A DNA stretch of 64,000 nt from Bacteroidetes bacterium GWF2_35_48 (GCA_001769125.1 MEOG01000082.1:82747-146746); one strand, 5' to 3'; positions 30,187 to 39,083 are shown, counted from the first letter of the stretch. The notes: generated by a model from the letters alone, not told the origin. Made by a program: numbers and translations.

Positions 30187-31239
30187 ATGAATATTCAAGA
30201 ACGAATCAATGCATTTGAATGTTTGGGAAAATCTCTTAAACAGGCAGTTTTGTCATCCGAAAAAAAATATACTGATGATATATTTTCTATCGAACTGCTG
30301 CCTCTTTTTCAAAAAGCAGAGATGCTGAACCCATGGTTCACAAAAGAAAATTTATTGTTCGCATTTTCTTCGCTCGCCGAAATGCTTGATGAAAAAAAGC
30401 TTAAAAAATGGATTTCAAATTATTCAATTCCCGATAAAAATATTTCAAAAAAAATCGGAATTGTGATGGCAGGAAACGTCCCAATGGTGGGATTTCACGA
30501 TATGCTTTGTGTTTTGATTTCAGGTCATCATTTTTTAGGAAAACTATCAACAAAAGATGAAGTTCTGTTGCAGGCAATTTCAGATATTCTTGTAAAAATT
30601 GAGCCCCGTTTTGAAAACTATATTTCGTGGACAGATAATCTGATGAAAAACATTGATGCGATTATAGCCACAGGAAGTGATAATACTTCACGTTACTTTG
30701 ACTATTATTTCGGAAAATATCCACACATCATTCGTAAAAACAGAAATTCTATAGCTATTCTCAATGGCACAGAAACAGAACAGGAACTGCAACTTTTAGG
30801 CGATGATATTTTTATGTATTTTGGTCTCGGTTGCCGCAATGTTTCTAAAATTTTCATACCGCAAAACTATGATATTACAAGGGTTTTCCCCCCTCTGGAA
30901 AAGTACGCGCACATAGCGCAACACAATAAATATGCAAACAACTACTTGTATCAGCGCACAATTTTACTTTTAAATAAAATTTCATTTTTTGATAACGGAT
31001 TTTTAATTGTTACTGAAAACCCTTTGTCGGCTACACCTATATCTGTTTTGCATTATGAAAAATATAATGATTTGGAAAATTTAAAAGAAAATATTAATTT
31101 TGATAATGAGAAAATTCAATGTATCGTTTCAAGGCAGGGATTTTTTCCCGGTTCTGTTCCATTCGGAAGGGCTCAAACACCTGAATTATGGGACTACGCT
31201 GATGGAGTAGATACCTTGCATTTTTTATTAAATGTATAA
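30187..31239 (+). CDS. LuxC-like acyl-CoA reductase
   Basis: The 350-residue protein starts at MNIQERINAFECLGKSLKQ. The frame is open further upstream, but the extra residues read like translated non-coding sequence. Motifs of the LuxC / acyl-CoA reductase family are visible: GIVMAGNVPMVGFHDMLCVL (nucleotide-binding region), IIATGSDNTSRYFDYYFG, RKNRNSIAILNGTET and the catalytic cysteine in FGLGCRNVSKIFIP. The family reduces long-chain acyl-CoA or acyl-ACP to aldehyde with NADPH. Bacteroidota copies often stand beside a ferredoxin gene; none is present here. It lies 15 bp before the pRiA4b ORF-3-like gene, probably in one operon. Confidence 0.85.
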   Translation: MNIQERINAFECLGKSLKQAVLSSEKKYTDDIFSIELLPLFQKAEMLNPWFTKENLLFAFSSLAEMLDEKKLKKWISNYSIPDKNISKKIGIVMAGNVPMVGFHDMLCVLISGHHFLGKLSTKDEVLLQAISDILVKIEPRFENYISWTDNLMKNIDAIIATGSDNTSRYFDYYFGKYPHIIRKNRNSIAILNGTETEQELQLLGDDIFMYFGLGCRNVSKIFIPQNYDITRVFPPLEKYAHIAQHNKYANNYLYQRTILLLNKISFFDNGFLIVTENPLSATPISVLHYEKYNDLENLKENINFDNEKIQCIVSRQGFFPGSVPFGRAQTPELWDYADGVDTLHFLLNV

Positions 31240-31254
31240 CTAAAAATTACAACT

Positions 31255-31746
31255 ATGATTTTCGTATTTCGCGTTATATCAAACGAAGTAGAAGATTTTT
31301 TTCGTGATGTAGAAATTAAATCCACACAAACTTTTTATCAATTACATAATGCCATTCAGTATGATGCTGACTGGGACAGCTCGCAACTCGCAACTTTTTA
31401 TCTGACCGATGAAAACTGGGAGCCTGCGCAGGAAATCTCTTTGATAGATATTTCAGGAGATGCGCTTTTGATGGACAAAATTAAACTCGATAAATTTTTT
31501 GGTAAAAAAAGCCAAAAATTAATCTATACCTATGATGTAATGGCAGATAGATCGCTGTTTATTGAGTTATGGAAAGTCAAAGATGAAGACGAAGATTCGC
31601 GCCAGAAATATCCGGTTATTTCTAATGGCAATGGTGATTTCCCCTCACAGGTTATGCTGCAAAAAAAACAAAGCCGTCAGAATATTTTTGATGAAAGCGA
31701 TTTTGATGTAGAAGAAAGCCTTGAAGAAGGTTTTGAGGACAATTAA
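31255..31746 (+). CDS. Plasmid pRiA4b ORF-3-like family protein
   Basis: This 163-residue protein has the family's opening block, VEDFFRDVEIKSTQTFYQLH, followed by AIQYDADWDSSQLATFYLTD. Next comes the helix-beta block LDKFFGKKSQKLIYTYDVMA, then RSLFIELWKV. The C-terminus is a very acidic tail (EEGFEDN). The family (also called IS1096 element passenger TnpR-like) has no settled function despite its plasmid- and transposon-derived names. It lies 15 bp before miaA, so it probably shares a transcript with miaA and the acyl-CoA reductase. Confidence 0.85.
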   Translation: MIFVFRVISNEVEDFFRDVEIKSTQTFYQLHNAIQYDADWDSSQLATFYLTDENWEPAQEISLIDISGDALLMDKIKLDKFFGKKSQKLIYTYDVMADRSLFIELWKVKDEDEDSRQKYPVISNGNGDFPSQVMLQKKQSRQNIFDESDFDVEESLEEGFEDN

Positions 31747-31761
31747 GCGATTGCTTTTTTC

Positions 31762-32691
31762 ATGAAAAAATACCTGATAATTCTTCTTGGTCCCACGGGT
31801 GTGGGAAAAACCGATCTGAGCATTTCCCTTGCTCAAAAATATTCTACAGAAATAATTTCTTCCGACTCCCGCCAGTTTTACAAAGAACTTTGTATTGGCA
31901 CTGCTGTCCCTGAAAAAAAACAATTGCAGGCAGTAAAACATCATTTTATTCAGTTTATTTCAGTAACAGATTACTACAATGCAAGCATGTTCGAATTCGA
32001 TGCAGTTGCAGAACTTGAAAAATTGTATAAAAAACACGATGTTGTTTTTATGGTGGGAGGTTCAGGTATGTATATTGACGCAGTTTGTAAAGGCATTGAT
32101 GATATTCCGGATATTGATATGGAACTACGTGAAGATTTATCAAAAAGGATTAAAAACGAAGGGTTGGAAAGCTTACGCGCGGAATTGAAAAAAGTGGATC
32201 CGGATTTTTATGCAACAGCAGATTTGAAAAATACGCAACGCATACTACGAGCCATGGAAGTATATATTCAAACAGGAAAATCTTTTTCTTCTTTTCGCAC
32301 GCAACAACAAAAAAAACGCCCTTTTGAAATCATTAAAATCGGACTAAACAGAGACAGAAAGGAATTATATGAGCGCATAAATTCAAGAGTTGATAAAATG
32401 ATTGTAGATGGCTTGGAGAGCGAAGCTAAAAACGTTGAAAAGCATAGAAATAATTACGCTTTAAAGACAGTAGGCTACCGCGAATTTTTTGATTATTTTG
32501 ATGGCAAAACAACAAAAGATGCAGCCATTAAAATGATAAAACAAAATACACGCCGTTATGCCCGCCGCCAACTGACATGGTTTCGCCGCGATACACAAAT
32601 ACAATGGTTTCATCCGGAAGACACTGAAGCGATATATCTTTGTCTTGTAAATGCGTTGCAAGCAACGCATCATAATAAAAAAACAAAATGA
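31762..32691 (+). CDS. miaA: tRNA dimethylallyltransferase
   Basis: The 309-residue enzyme transfers a dimethylallyl group to N6 of adenosine 37 in tRNAs reading UNN codons. The P-loop GPTGVGKT is at residues 10-17, followed by ISSDSRQFYKEL (the substrate-binding DSRQ). MVGGSGMYIDAVCKGIDDIP and LKTVGYREFFDYFDG are also characteristic, as is RYARRQLTWFRRD near the end. Its stop codon overlaps the start of upxY (ATGA), so the antiterminator is translated from the same message. Confidence 0.97.
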   Translation: MKKYLIILLGPTGVGKTDLSISLAQKYSTEIISSDSRQFYKELCIGTAVPEKKQLQAVKHHFIQFISVTDYYNASMFEFDAVAELEKLYKKHDVVFMVGGSGMYIDAVCKGIDDIPDIDMELREDLSKRIKNEGLESLRAELKKVDPDFYATADLKNTQRILRAMEVYIQTGKSFSSFRTQQQKKRPFEIIKIGLNRDRKELYERINSRVDKMIVDGLESEAKNVEKHRNNYALKTVGYREFFDYFDGKTTKDAAIKMIKQNTRRYARRQLTWFRRDTQIQWFHPEDTEAIYLCLVNALQATHHNKKTK

Positions 32692-33200
32692 TAACAAACA
32701 AAACCCCGCTCTGGTATGCTGTTCACGTGATGCCACGCTGGGAAAAAAAAGTTTATACCGCCTTGCTTGAGCAGCATATAGAAACCTATGCTCCTTTACA
32801 AAAAAGATTAAAGCAATGGAGCGATCGCAAAAAGTGGGTGGAAGAGCCTGTAATCCGTTCTTATGTTTTTGTTAAAATAACGCGTAAAGAGTACTTCCCT
32901 GTTTTAAATACAAATGGAACACTCCGCTTTGTATCTTTTGAGGGAAAACCCGCTTATATCCGCGAAGAGCAAATAACCATTCTGCGAAATTTAATAGAAC
33001 AGAATATAGAAATTGAAATAACAACCGAACGCTTTGAACCCGGCGACAAGGTTGAAATTGCAAGCGGCCCTCTGATAGGATTAAAGGGAGAACTAATCAG
33101 GCACAATAGTTCTAAAAAAGTTTTAATTCGATTAGATAATATGAACGAATCATTTCTTGTCACAATTTCCCCATCACTGTTAACTTCTTCTAATGGCTGA
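32688..33200 (+). CDS. UpxY/NusG-like transcription antiterminator
   Basis: The 170-residue protein has an N-terminal NGN domain (LWYAVHVMPRWEKKVYTALL, then IRSYVFVKITRKEYFPVLN). A C-terminal KOW motif follows (FEPGDKVEIASGPLIGLKGE). NusG paralogues of this group (UpxY in Bacteroides, RfaH-like elsewhere) bind RNA polymerase near the start of capsule or surface-polysaccharide operons and let it read through the whole operon. Here the first glycan-biosynthesis genes that appear intact begin 18.5 kb downstream, beyond a scrambled island. The natural target operon may therefore have been displaced. Coupling to miaA by a 4-bp overlap is unusual for an antiterminator. Confidence 0.88.
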   Translation: MITNKTPLWYAVHVMPRWEKKVYTALLEQHIETYAPLQKRLKQWSDRKKWVEEPVIRSYVFVKITRKEYFPVLNTNGTLRFVSFEGKPAYIREEQITILRNLIEQNIEIEITTERFEPGDKVEIASGPLIGLKGELIRHNSSKKVLIRLDNMNESFLVTISPSLLTSSNG

Positions 33201-33518
33201 CCTACAGTCAATTTACAACAACTATTTTTGCGAATCTTCCACTAACATTAAATACCTATGACATTCGTCAAGAAAGCCTTATTGTAACAAATAATTTTTG
33301 TTATTTTTGTAGGTTTGCAGCTTGGGCATCCTTTAACAAAAAGATGGGACTGAGCTGGCGAAGCCTTGCCCGGAGTAGCGCATTGCGACACCTTCTTTCT
33401 TGTTTACAAAAAAAACAAGCAGTTGCGTTGTTCAGTTAAAAGCTTTACCAAATAATTCAGAACACATTAGCACAACCTGTCCCGACTTGGCGGGATCAGC
33501 ACATTAACACATTATTAC
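33201..33518. other. Intergenic leader region with short repeats, no gene
   Basis: This 318-bp gap follows upxY and has no protein-like frame. It contains a TATTTTTG promoter-like octamer at 33302-33309 and a 27-bp word at 33338-33364 (beginning AAAAAGATGGGACTG) that recurs exactly at 36717-36743. A hairpin, TCCCGACTTGGCGGGA, lies near 33480 and is related to hairpins at about 34780 and 34825. Confidence 0.6.
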
Positions 33519-33803
33519 ATGAACTCTCCGGAAATAAAAGCATTCATTCGCGAAAACAGCCATTTATTCTGGTACACCCCCAAAGATAAAAAAGAAGAAA
33601 TTAGTCCTGAATTTTTAGTCGAAACAATTTTAAACTATGGCGATTTAGATGCTGTAAAAAAATTGATTTCACTAATGGGAATTCAAAGTGTTACGAAGAT
33701 CTTTTTTGATCTTCAGGGAAGAAAAAAACTTAATTATTTTCCTGAAATATATAATTATTTCAATTTAATATTTCAAAAATACGCACAAAGAAATATTGTC
33801 TGA
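33519..33803 (+). CDS. DUF6922-like probable antitoxin
   Basis: This 94-residue helical protein contains SHLFWYTPKDKKEEISPEFL and then VETILNYGDLDAVKKLI. This pattern is typical of small proteins placed directly before AbiEii-type nucleotidyltransferases in Bacteroidota. Its stop overlaps the next gene by 8 bp, so the pair is translated together. Acting as antitoxin or transcriptional repressor is inferred from position only. Confidence 0.7.
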   Translation: MNSPEIKAFIRENSHLFWYTPKDKKEEISPEFLVETILNYGDLDAVKKLISLMGIQSVTKIFFDLQGRKKLNYFPEIYNYFNLIFQKYAQRNIV

Positions 33804-34398
33804 AAATCAGATAAAACTTCTTCCATTAGTTAAACAATTTATCAGGGAGTATTATCTTGTTGGAGGAACTGCAATAGCATTGCTTTTAGGTCATAGAAGA
33901 TCTATAGAATTTGATTTATTTAAACCTTCAGAAATAAGACATAAAAATATTATAGAAAAAGTTTCTGCTTTTAACTATCCGGTTCAAGTAACCAGAAGGG
34001 TTACAGAACAAATGAATCTTTCAATTTTAGATGTAAAGTTTACTTTTTATGAGTATCCTTTCACTATTGAAGCAAAACATAAATTCGAAAATATTTTAAG
34101 AATGCCTGACCTAATTGATTTAGCAGCAATGAAAGCGTATGCACTGGGGCGAAGATCTAAATGGAAAGATTATGTGGATTTATATTTTCTTCTAAAACAT
34201 AATTTTTCTGTTACTCAAATATGTTTTAGGGCAAAAGAAATTTATTCTCAATTATTTTCTGAAAAGCTTTTTCGGGCACAATTAGCATATTTCGATGACA
34301 TTGATTATACAGAGCCTGTAGAATTTATGACACACACCGTACACGATGAGGAAATTAAATCATTCCTAATTGACAAGGCGATTGATATCGGATTATAA
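33796..34398 (+). CDS. AbiEii/AbiGii-type nucleotidyltransferase toxin
   Basis: The 200-residue protein starts at a TTG (33796) inside the end of the upstream gene, and no ATG upstream is available. The nucleotidyltransferase signature is present: YLVGGTAIALLLGHRRSIEF followed by DLF, corresponding to GGTAL...R.S.D.D. IDLAAMKAYALGRRSKWKDY and DLYFLL complete the family pattern. AbiEii proteins are type IV toxins that transfer nucleotides to tRNA or other acceptors and can cause abortive infection by phage. The second metal ligand is less clear than in typical AbiEii (EFDLF instead of DIDLF). The pair stands at the left edge of the accessory island. Confidence 0.82.
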   Translation: MSENQIKLLPLVKQFIREYYLVGGTAIALLLGHRRSIEFDLFKPSEIRHKNIIEKVSAFNYPVQVTRRVTEQMNLSILDVKFTFYEYPFTIEAKHKFENILRMPDLIDLAAMKAYALGRRSKWKDYVDLYFLLKHNFSVTQICFRAKEIYSQLFSEKLFRAQLAYFDDIDYTEPVEFMTHTVHDEEIKSFLIDKAIDIGL

Positions 34399-34894
34399 TT
34401 TTTTTGTAACCCAATCAACACCCGGTGCCTTCGTCGTTGCAGCGGCTTCGCTCAGTCACCGCTTAAACCCAGAACACGGAACTCAGGTTTCGACTCCGCT
34501 CAACCTGCGGCTTGGAACCCAGAACCCAGAACTCATTTTCAAATCAACACATCTTCAAATTTTTTACATTGCGATGTGTTGAGCCTGCCCTTTAGCATTG
34601 TTTGGGCTTGATCTTTTGTTTCTTTTGTATCAAGCCAAAAGAAAAAGAAATAATTTTATGAAATGAAAAATGTTAGTTGTTAATGTTCAACGCGGAGTTT
34701 ATCCTGACGAAGGAAGGGCAGTCGTTATTGAATATAATCTATTTCATTAAACATTTTAAAATTAAGTAAACAGCACGACTTGTCCCGATTTAGCGGAATT
34801 GAATTATAGGATAAACAGCACGACTTGTTCCGTTTTATCGGAATCGAATCTATAACCTAAGCAGTATTATAAAAAAATAATTAAAATTTAACCG
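34399..34894. repeat. Intergenic repeat block: REP-like hairpins and heptamers
   Basis: About 34421-34462 is a hairpin with stem CGGTG/CACCG; 34486-34511 is CAGGTTTCGACTCCGCTC plus AACCTG. Heptamer AACCCAG/AACTCAG units lie beside them. Around 34769-34847 a CAGCACGACTTGT word occurs twice, each time followed by a small hairpin (TTCCG/CGGAA type). No gene was found. Confidence 0.75.
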
Positions 34895-35472
34895 ATGAGC
34901 CAAGGAGAAATGATTTTATATCAACCCGATAACACCTCTTAACAACTCGAAGTGCGCATTGAAGACGAAACTGTATGGCTTACTCAGGCACAAATGGTTG
35001 ATTTGTTTGGCAGAGAACGTACTGTTATAACAAAACACATTAATAATATTTTTAAGGAGAAGGAGTTGGTCGAAAAAAGCAATGTGCATTTTTTGCACAC
35101 TCCAATTTCAGATAAACCAGTAAAATTTTATAGCCTTGATGTTATAATATCGGTCGGGTATCGCGTGAAATCGCAACGTGGTACGCAATTCCGTATTTGG
35201 GCTAATAGCATTTTAAAAGTTACTTACTAAAAGGCTACGCTATTCGCCAACAATTTGAGCATATTGAAAAGAAATTACATCAACATGATAAAACACTTTT
35301 TGAACATGATCAAAAATTTGAAATGATTATTAAAACAACCTTACCGCCTCATGAAGGTATTTTTTACGACGGTCAAATATTCGCTGCATACAGTTTTGTT
35401 TTAAAATTGATTAAAACAGCAGATAAATCTATATTTTTTATTGCCACTATTATGGAACGAATTAACTGGTAT
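34895..35472 (+). pseudogene. Degraded rhuM (copy 1)
   Basis: The start MSQGEMILYQPDNTS aligns with the other RhuM copies. An in-frame TAA then stands at 34940-34942. Reading continues as QLEVRIEDETVWLTQAQMVD through TQFRIWANSILK, where one A is missing near 35216 relative to the copy at 49207, shifting the frame. After the shift YLLKGYAIRQQFEHIEKK and GIFYDGQIFAAYSFV are recognisable, then similarity ends near KSIFF. A MITE-like element begins at 35479, and the C-terminal PLD-like domain is lost. The gene carries three independent lesions and is dead. Confidence 0.85.
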
Positions 35473-35478
35473 TAATTA

Positions 35479-35663
35479 GTGTCTGTCTATAAAGTCAGTG
35501 TTTAGTTCAGAATGTTCGAGAGCAAGCCTGCCTTGCCGGTAGGCAGGGCTTTCGAAGAATTGAAAACCAAGGAGTTTACTTTTGTAAATGACTGTTTTCA
35601 ATTCGAGGGTAACGCAGCTACTTGCCTGCAAGCAAGCAGCTATCGGACATTATGGACAAACAC
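35479..35663. mobile_element. MITE-like element, type B, with TAATTA target duplication
   Basis: This 185-bp element starts GTGTCTGTCTATAAAGTC and ends in the approximate reverse complement (GACATTATGGACAAACAC). The flanks 35473-35478 and 35664-35669 are both TAATTA. Inside are GGCTTTCGAAG, an 11-bp stem GAATTGAAAAC / GTTTTCAATTC enclosing GTTTAC-TTTT-GTAAAT, and GTAACGCAG. A CCTGCCT/AGGCAGG hairpin is nested at about 35529-35549. It carries no transposase. Confidence 0.82.
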
Positions 35664-35684
35664 TAATTAGTAAGCAAATAATAT

Positions 35685-36536
35685 ATGAGTAACGGGGAAA
35701 TAGTTATATTTTATGCAATTGAGAACACCAGTTTTCAACTTAATGTAAAAATAGAGGATGATACTGTGTGGCTTACTCAGGCACAAATGGCAGAATTATT
35801 TCAAACCACGCGAAACAACATTACCCTCCATATAGCTAATGTTTTTAAAGAAAAAGAATTAGAACAAGGTTCAGTATGTAAGGAATCCTTACTAACTGCA
35901 CAAGATGGAAAAAATTATAAGACTAATTTTTATAATTTAGATGTAATAATATCAGTTGGGTACAGAGTTAAATCACAACGTGGTACTCAATTTAGAATTT
36001 GGGCAAATAAGGTTTTAAAGGAATATCTATTAAAGGGTTATGCTATAAGTCATAGAGTAGAGCGCCTCGAAAACAAAGTATATTCTTTAGAGCAAAAAAC
36101 CAACGAATTTGATTTGTTGATTAAAACAAGCTTACCGCCTCATGAAGGCATTTTCTATGACGGTCAGATATTCGATGCATACAGTTTTGTCTCAAAGCTT
36201 ATAAGGTCTGCAAAGAAATCAATCATTCTTATTGATAATTACATTGACGAATCAGTATTAACATTATTATCAAAACGGAAATCAGGAGTAAAAGCAGTTA
36301 TTTATACAAAGAAACTTACAAAACAACTACTCCTCGATATAGAAAAATTCAACAATCAATACGAACCCGTTGAGTTAATTGAATTTTCAAAATCTCATGA
36401 TAGATTTTTGATAATAGATAAGCAGGTAGTGTACCACATTGGTGCATCGTTAAAAGACCTTGGGAAAAAGTGGTTCGCCTTTTCAAAAATAGAATTAAAT
36501 GCTGAGGAAATAATTGCGAAGCTTAACAACAAATGA
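35685..36536 (+). CDS. Virulence RhuM family protein with PLD-like C-terminus (copy 2)
   Basis: This 283-residue protein looks intact. Residues 1-120 are the RhuM domain (IEDDTVWLTQAQMAELFQTT), with a helix-turn-helix-like segment at about 30-60, and include the invariant block SVGYRVKSQRGTQFRIWANK. Residues 120-145 are a short coiled coil. Residues 150-283 are a PLD-like domain with KKSIILIDNYIDESVLTLLS and SHDRFLIID (H238, R240, D245), a one-motif variant of HKD with Arg for Lys. RhuM was named from Salmonella pathogenicity island 3, and its biochemical role is not established. DNA binding plus a phosphodiesterase-like tail is inferred. Confidence 0.85.
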   Translation: MSNGEIVIFYAIENTSFQLNVKIEDDTVWLTQAQMAELFQTTRNNITLHIANVFKEKELEQGSVCKESLLTAQDGKNYKTNFYNLDVIISVGYRVKSQRGTQFRIWANKVLKEYLLKGYAISHRVERLENKVYSLEQKTNEFDLLIKTSLPPHEGIFYDGQIFDAYSFVSKLIRSAKKSIILIDNYIDESVLTLLSKRKSGVKAVIYTKKLTKQLLLDIEKFNNQYEPVELIEFSKSHDRFLIIDKQVVYHIGASLKDLGKKWFAFSKIELNAEEIIAKLNNK

Positions 36537-36845
36537 AATTTAATTAATACACCAAACCCGGTGTCTTCGGCTTCGCTCAGTCACCGCTTAAACACTGAAC
36601 ACTGAACCCAGGTTTCGACTTCGCTCAACCTGCGGAACCCAGAACTCAGAACTCGAAACCCCAACACAATGAAAAAAAATACTATTTTTACTCAAATTTC
36701 CTCAGCCATTCCTAAAAAAAAGATGGGACTGAGCTGGCGAAGCTGTGTAAAGCAAATTATCGGCACCTTAAATATTTCAAATTTTGTATCATTATAATGT
36801 GTAAATTTTGTATTTTTGTATCATTATACCATATTATTTTTATAA
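36537..36845. repeat. Intergenic repeats and candidate control region before ATPase 1
   Basis: 36559-36586 is a CGGTG/CACCG hairpin, and about 36611-36637 is CAGGTTTCGACTTCGCTC plus AACCTG; heptamer AACTCAG units follow. The 27-bp word of 33338 recurs at 36717-36743. Just before the next gene, TTTTGTATCATTATA occurs twice (36782-36796 and 36814-36828), 32 bp apart, overlapping a TATTTTTG promoter-like octamer at 36811. Confidence 0.7.
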
Positions 36846-38090
36846 ATGTTATCTGAACAGCTTATAGAAGAAGTAATACTTGATCAAAGAAACTATTTAA
36901 TAAAAAAAGATAGAGGAATTGATCGTGAAATTGATTTTGAAAGAATTATTTCAAGCAAGCAAATTGTTGTAATCACAGGAATACGTCGTTCAGGGAAGTC
37001 AACACTATTAAGGCAAATAGCAGCAAGATTTAAAAATTTTAATTACATAAATTTTGATGATGAGCGCTTGTTTAATTTTGATTTGTCCGATTTTCAAAGA
37101 TTAATGCATTTGTTTAAAAAAGAGTCTGATTCAAACATATTTTTATTAGATGAAATACAAAATGTGGCAGGATGGGAGCGCTTTATTCGCAGAATTCATG
37201 ATGAAGGGAATAAAATTTTTATAACCGGAAGCAATGCAAAGCTTCTAAGTTCTGAATTGGCAACGCATCTTACAGGGCGTTATCTTAAAATAGAATTGTA
37301 TCCTTTTTCATTTCGGGAATTTCTGACATTTTCGAAAATTAATGATAAAAAACGAACTTCTGATAATAAAGCAATAATACTAAAAGCATTCGACAAATAT
37401 CTTGCAGGAGGTGGATTTCCTGATTATATTACCTGCAATGATATTCATTATCTGCAAAACATATATGAAGATATAATTTTCAAAGATTTAATTGCAAGAT
37501 TCGGTATCAGAAACAGTAAAACCTTCAAAACCCTTGCACATTATTTGTTCACAAATTTCACAAAAGAAATAAGCTATAATTCATTAAAGGATATTTTACA
37601 AATAAAGAATGTAAACACAATAAAAGATTATATTGATTATCTACAGCAATCGTATCTTATTTTTGAATGCTATAAATATGATTTTTCCCTAAAAAAACAA
37701 ATCATATACAACAAAAAAGTTTATTGTATAGATAACGGACTCAGAAAAAGTATCTCATTTAGTTTTTCTACCAATTTGGGACATTATCTGGAGAATTTAA
37801 TTTATCTCGAATTGCGTAGAAGAAATGCGGAAGTATTTTTTTACAAAACAGCACAGAATTATGAGGTGGATTTTTTAGTAAAGGAGAAAAAAATATTTAT
37901 TATGCAAGTTTGTTATTCGCTCGATGATGCAAAAACAGTAGCAAGAGAAAAACGCGCATTGATTGAAGCCATGAAAGAGCTGAAATTAAAAACTTCAACA
38001 ATAATATCTTACAATCAGTATGATTTATTTAAAGAGGATGGCTTTCAGATTGAAATTATTCCTGCATGGAATTGGTTGTTAAATAATTAA
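36846..38090 (+). CDS. AAA ATPase with DUF4143 C-terminus (copy 1)
   Basis: This 414-residue protein carries Walker A GIRRSGKST at 45-53 and Walker B IFLLDEIQN at 98-106. The sensor FITGSNAKLLSSELATHLTG follows, then the YPFSFREF linker. The C-terminal DUF4143 part ends in YEVDFLVKEKKIFIMQVCYS, a PD-(D/E)XK-like strand pattern (E..D, then a Q-V core). Proteins of this family are widespread, often in accessory DNA; a nuclease-like role for DUF4143 is suspected but unproven. The paired direct repeats upstream may be a control site. A truncated AlbA/RecG-like gene begins 2 bp after the stop. Confidence 0.9.
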   Translation: MLSEQLIEEVILDQRNYLIKKDRGIDREIDFERIISSKQIVVITGIRRSGKSTLLRQIAARFKNFNYINFDDERLFNFDLSDFQRLMHLFKKESDSNIFLLDEIQNVAGWERFIRRIHDEGNKIFITGSNAKLLSSELATHLTGRYLKIELYPFSFREFLTFSKINDKKRTSDNKAIILKAFDKYLAGGGFPDYITCNDIHYLQNIYEDIIFKDLIARFGIRNSKTFKTLAHYLFTNFTKEISYNSLKDILQIKNVNTIKDYIDYLQQSYLIFECYKYDFSLKKQIIYNKKVYCIDNGLRKSISFSFSTNLGHYLENLIYLELRRRNAEVFFYKTAQNYEVDFLVKEKKIFIMQVCYSLDDAKTVAREKRALIEAMKELKLKTSTIISYNQYDLFKEDGFQIEIIPAWNWLLNN

Positions 38091-38091
38091 A

Positions 38092-38901
38092 ATGTTTCAA
38101 CAAGCTGAAAACACATTGGCAATATTAAAAACTAAATATCTTTTAAGCCCAATTACTTAGTGTCAGCAAGAAAACTCTAGTGATTGATAAGAAAAGTTCA
38201 ATTTCAAGGCTTTCGAAGCCTGAAAAAGCGGAGTTTACTGATGTAAATGAGCACTTTTCAGGCGAGAGTAACGCAGAAAGTGGACTTTTCTTGCAAGCAC
38301 TACTTATGAAAGGGTTCATCGTCGAGAGTTATTAGAATATCCTTATGATGCTTTGCGCGAAGCTGTTTTTAATGCTATCATACATCGCGACTACAATACT
38401 ACTTCTGCAATTCAAATTAAAATTTATAGCAACAGATTAAGTATTTCAAACGAAGGTAAATTGCCCCCTGAAATTACAATCGAAGATTTAAAACGAGAAC
38501 ATTTATCGAAATCCCGAAATAAACTGTTGGCAGATATTTTTTACAAAGCAGGGTTAATAGAAAGTTGGGGTAGAGGAACACTTAAAATTTTTAGTGAATG
38601 TAAAAAAGCACATATCCCGGAACCAAATTTTTATGAAGAACATGGTGTCGTGAAAATAATCTTTGAAATGAAAGGCTCTGATGTATTGTCTTTAAACGGG
38701 GGATTAAATGAGAACTTAGTAAATATTAATTCATATATTTCAAAAAATCCCGGCAAAAAAACAATTGAAATAGCTGATGCTACCAACACTCCTTTTTAAA
38801 CCCTTGAAAAGTGGTTGAAAAAACTTAAAGATGCTGGTTTAATAAAATTTGTTGGCAGCAAAAAAACAGGAGGCTATTGGTCAATTGATAATCCAGCTTA
38901 A
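38092..38901 (+). pseudogene. Truncated AlbA/RecG-like ATP-binding gene, interrupted by a MITE-like element
   Basis: The frame starts MFQQAENTLAILKTKYLLSP and is cut at 38159 by the element 38160-38300. Removing the element and one TACTTA restores PITYERVHRRELLEYPYDAL, then REAVFNAIIHRDY, the hallmark of the HATPase-like RecG-related C-terminal half. The N-terminal AlbA_2 domain is absent: the fragment abuts the ATPase gene. A second lesion, TAA at 38797-38799, interrupts the winged-helix end, which continues in frame as TLEKWLKKLKDAGLIKF and closes with GGYWSIDNPA. The family is Schlafen/AlbA-like and found in phage-defence and regulatory settings. Confidence 0.88.
38160..38300. mobile_element. 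MITE-like element, type A, with TACTTA target duplication
   Basis: At 141 bp it is the shortest copy. The ends are GTGTCAGCAAGAAAAC and CTTTTCTTGCAAGCAC. Flanks 38154-38159 and 38301-38306 are both TACTTA. Inside, AAGAAAAGTTCA pairs with TGGACTTTTCTT and CCTGAAAA pairs with TTTTCAGG around the core GGAGTTTAC-TGAT-GTAAATGA. Excision in silico rejoins the host reading frame. Confidence 0.88.
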
Positions 38902-39083
38902 ATTTGTTAAATGCCAAAAATGTTTTTTGAAAAATATAACTGAAATAAAATTAAATTTACAAAACTGAACTGACATGATTATGGTCTTTTGATTGTAGAG
39001 AGCATTATCGTTCAGAAATAGAGATTTCAGAAAATGAAAGTGTTGAAGTATAATGTGAAGTAGCAATAAATAATTATTCAAGC

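Noticed and set aside
35479-35663. Reading the element as a transposase gene remnant (AFEELKTKEFTFVND in one frame)
   Set aside because: The other copies do not preserve this frame while they do preserve base pairing, so coding is unlikely.
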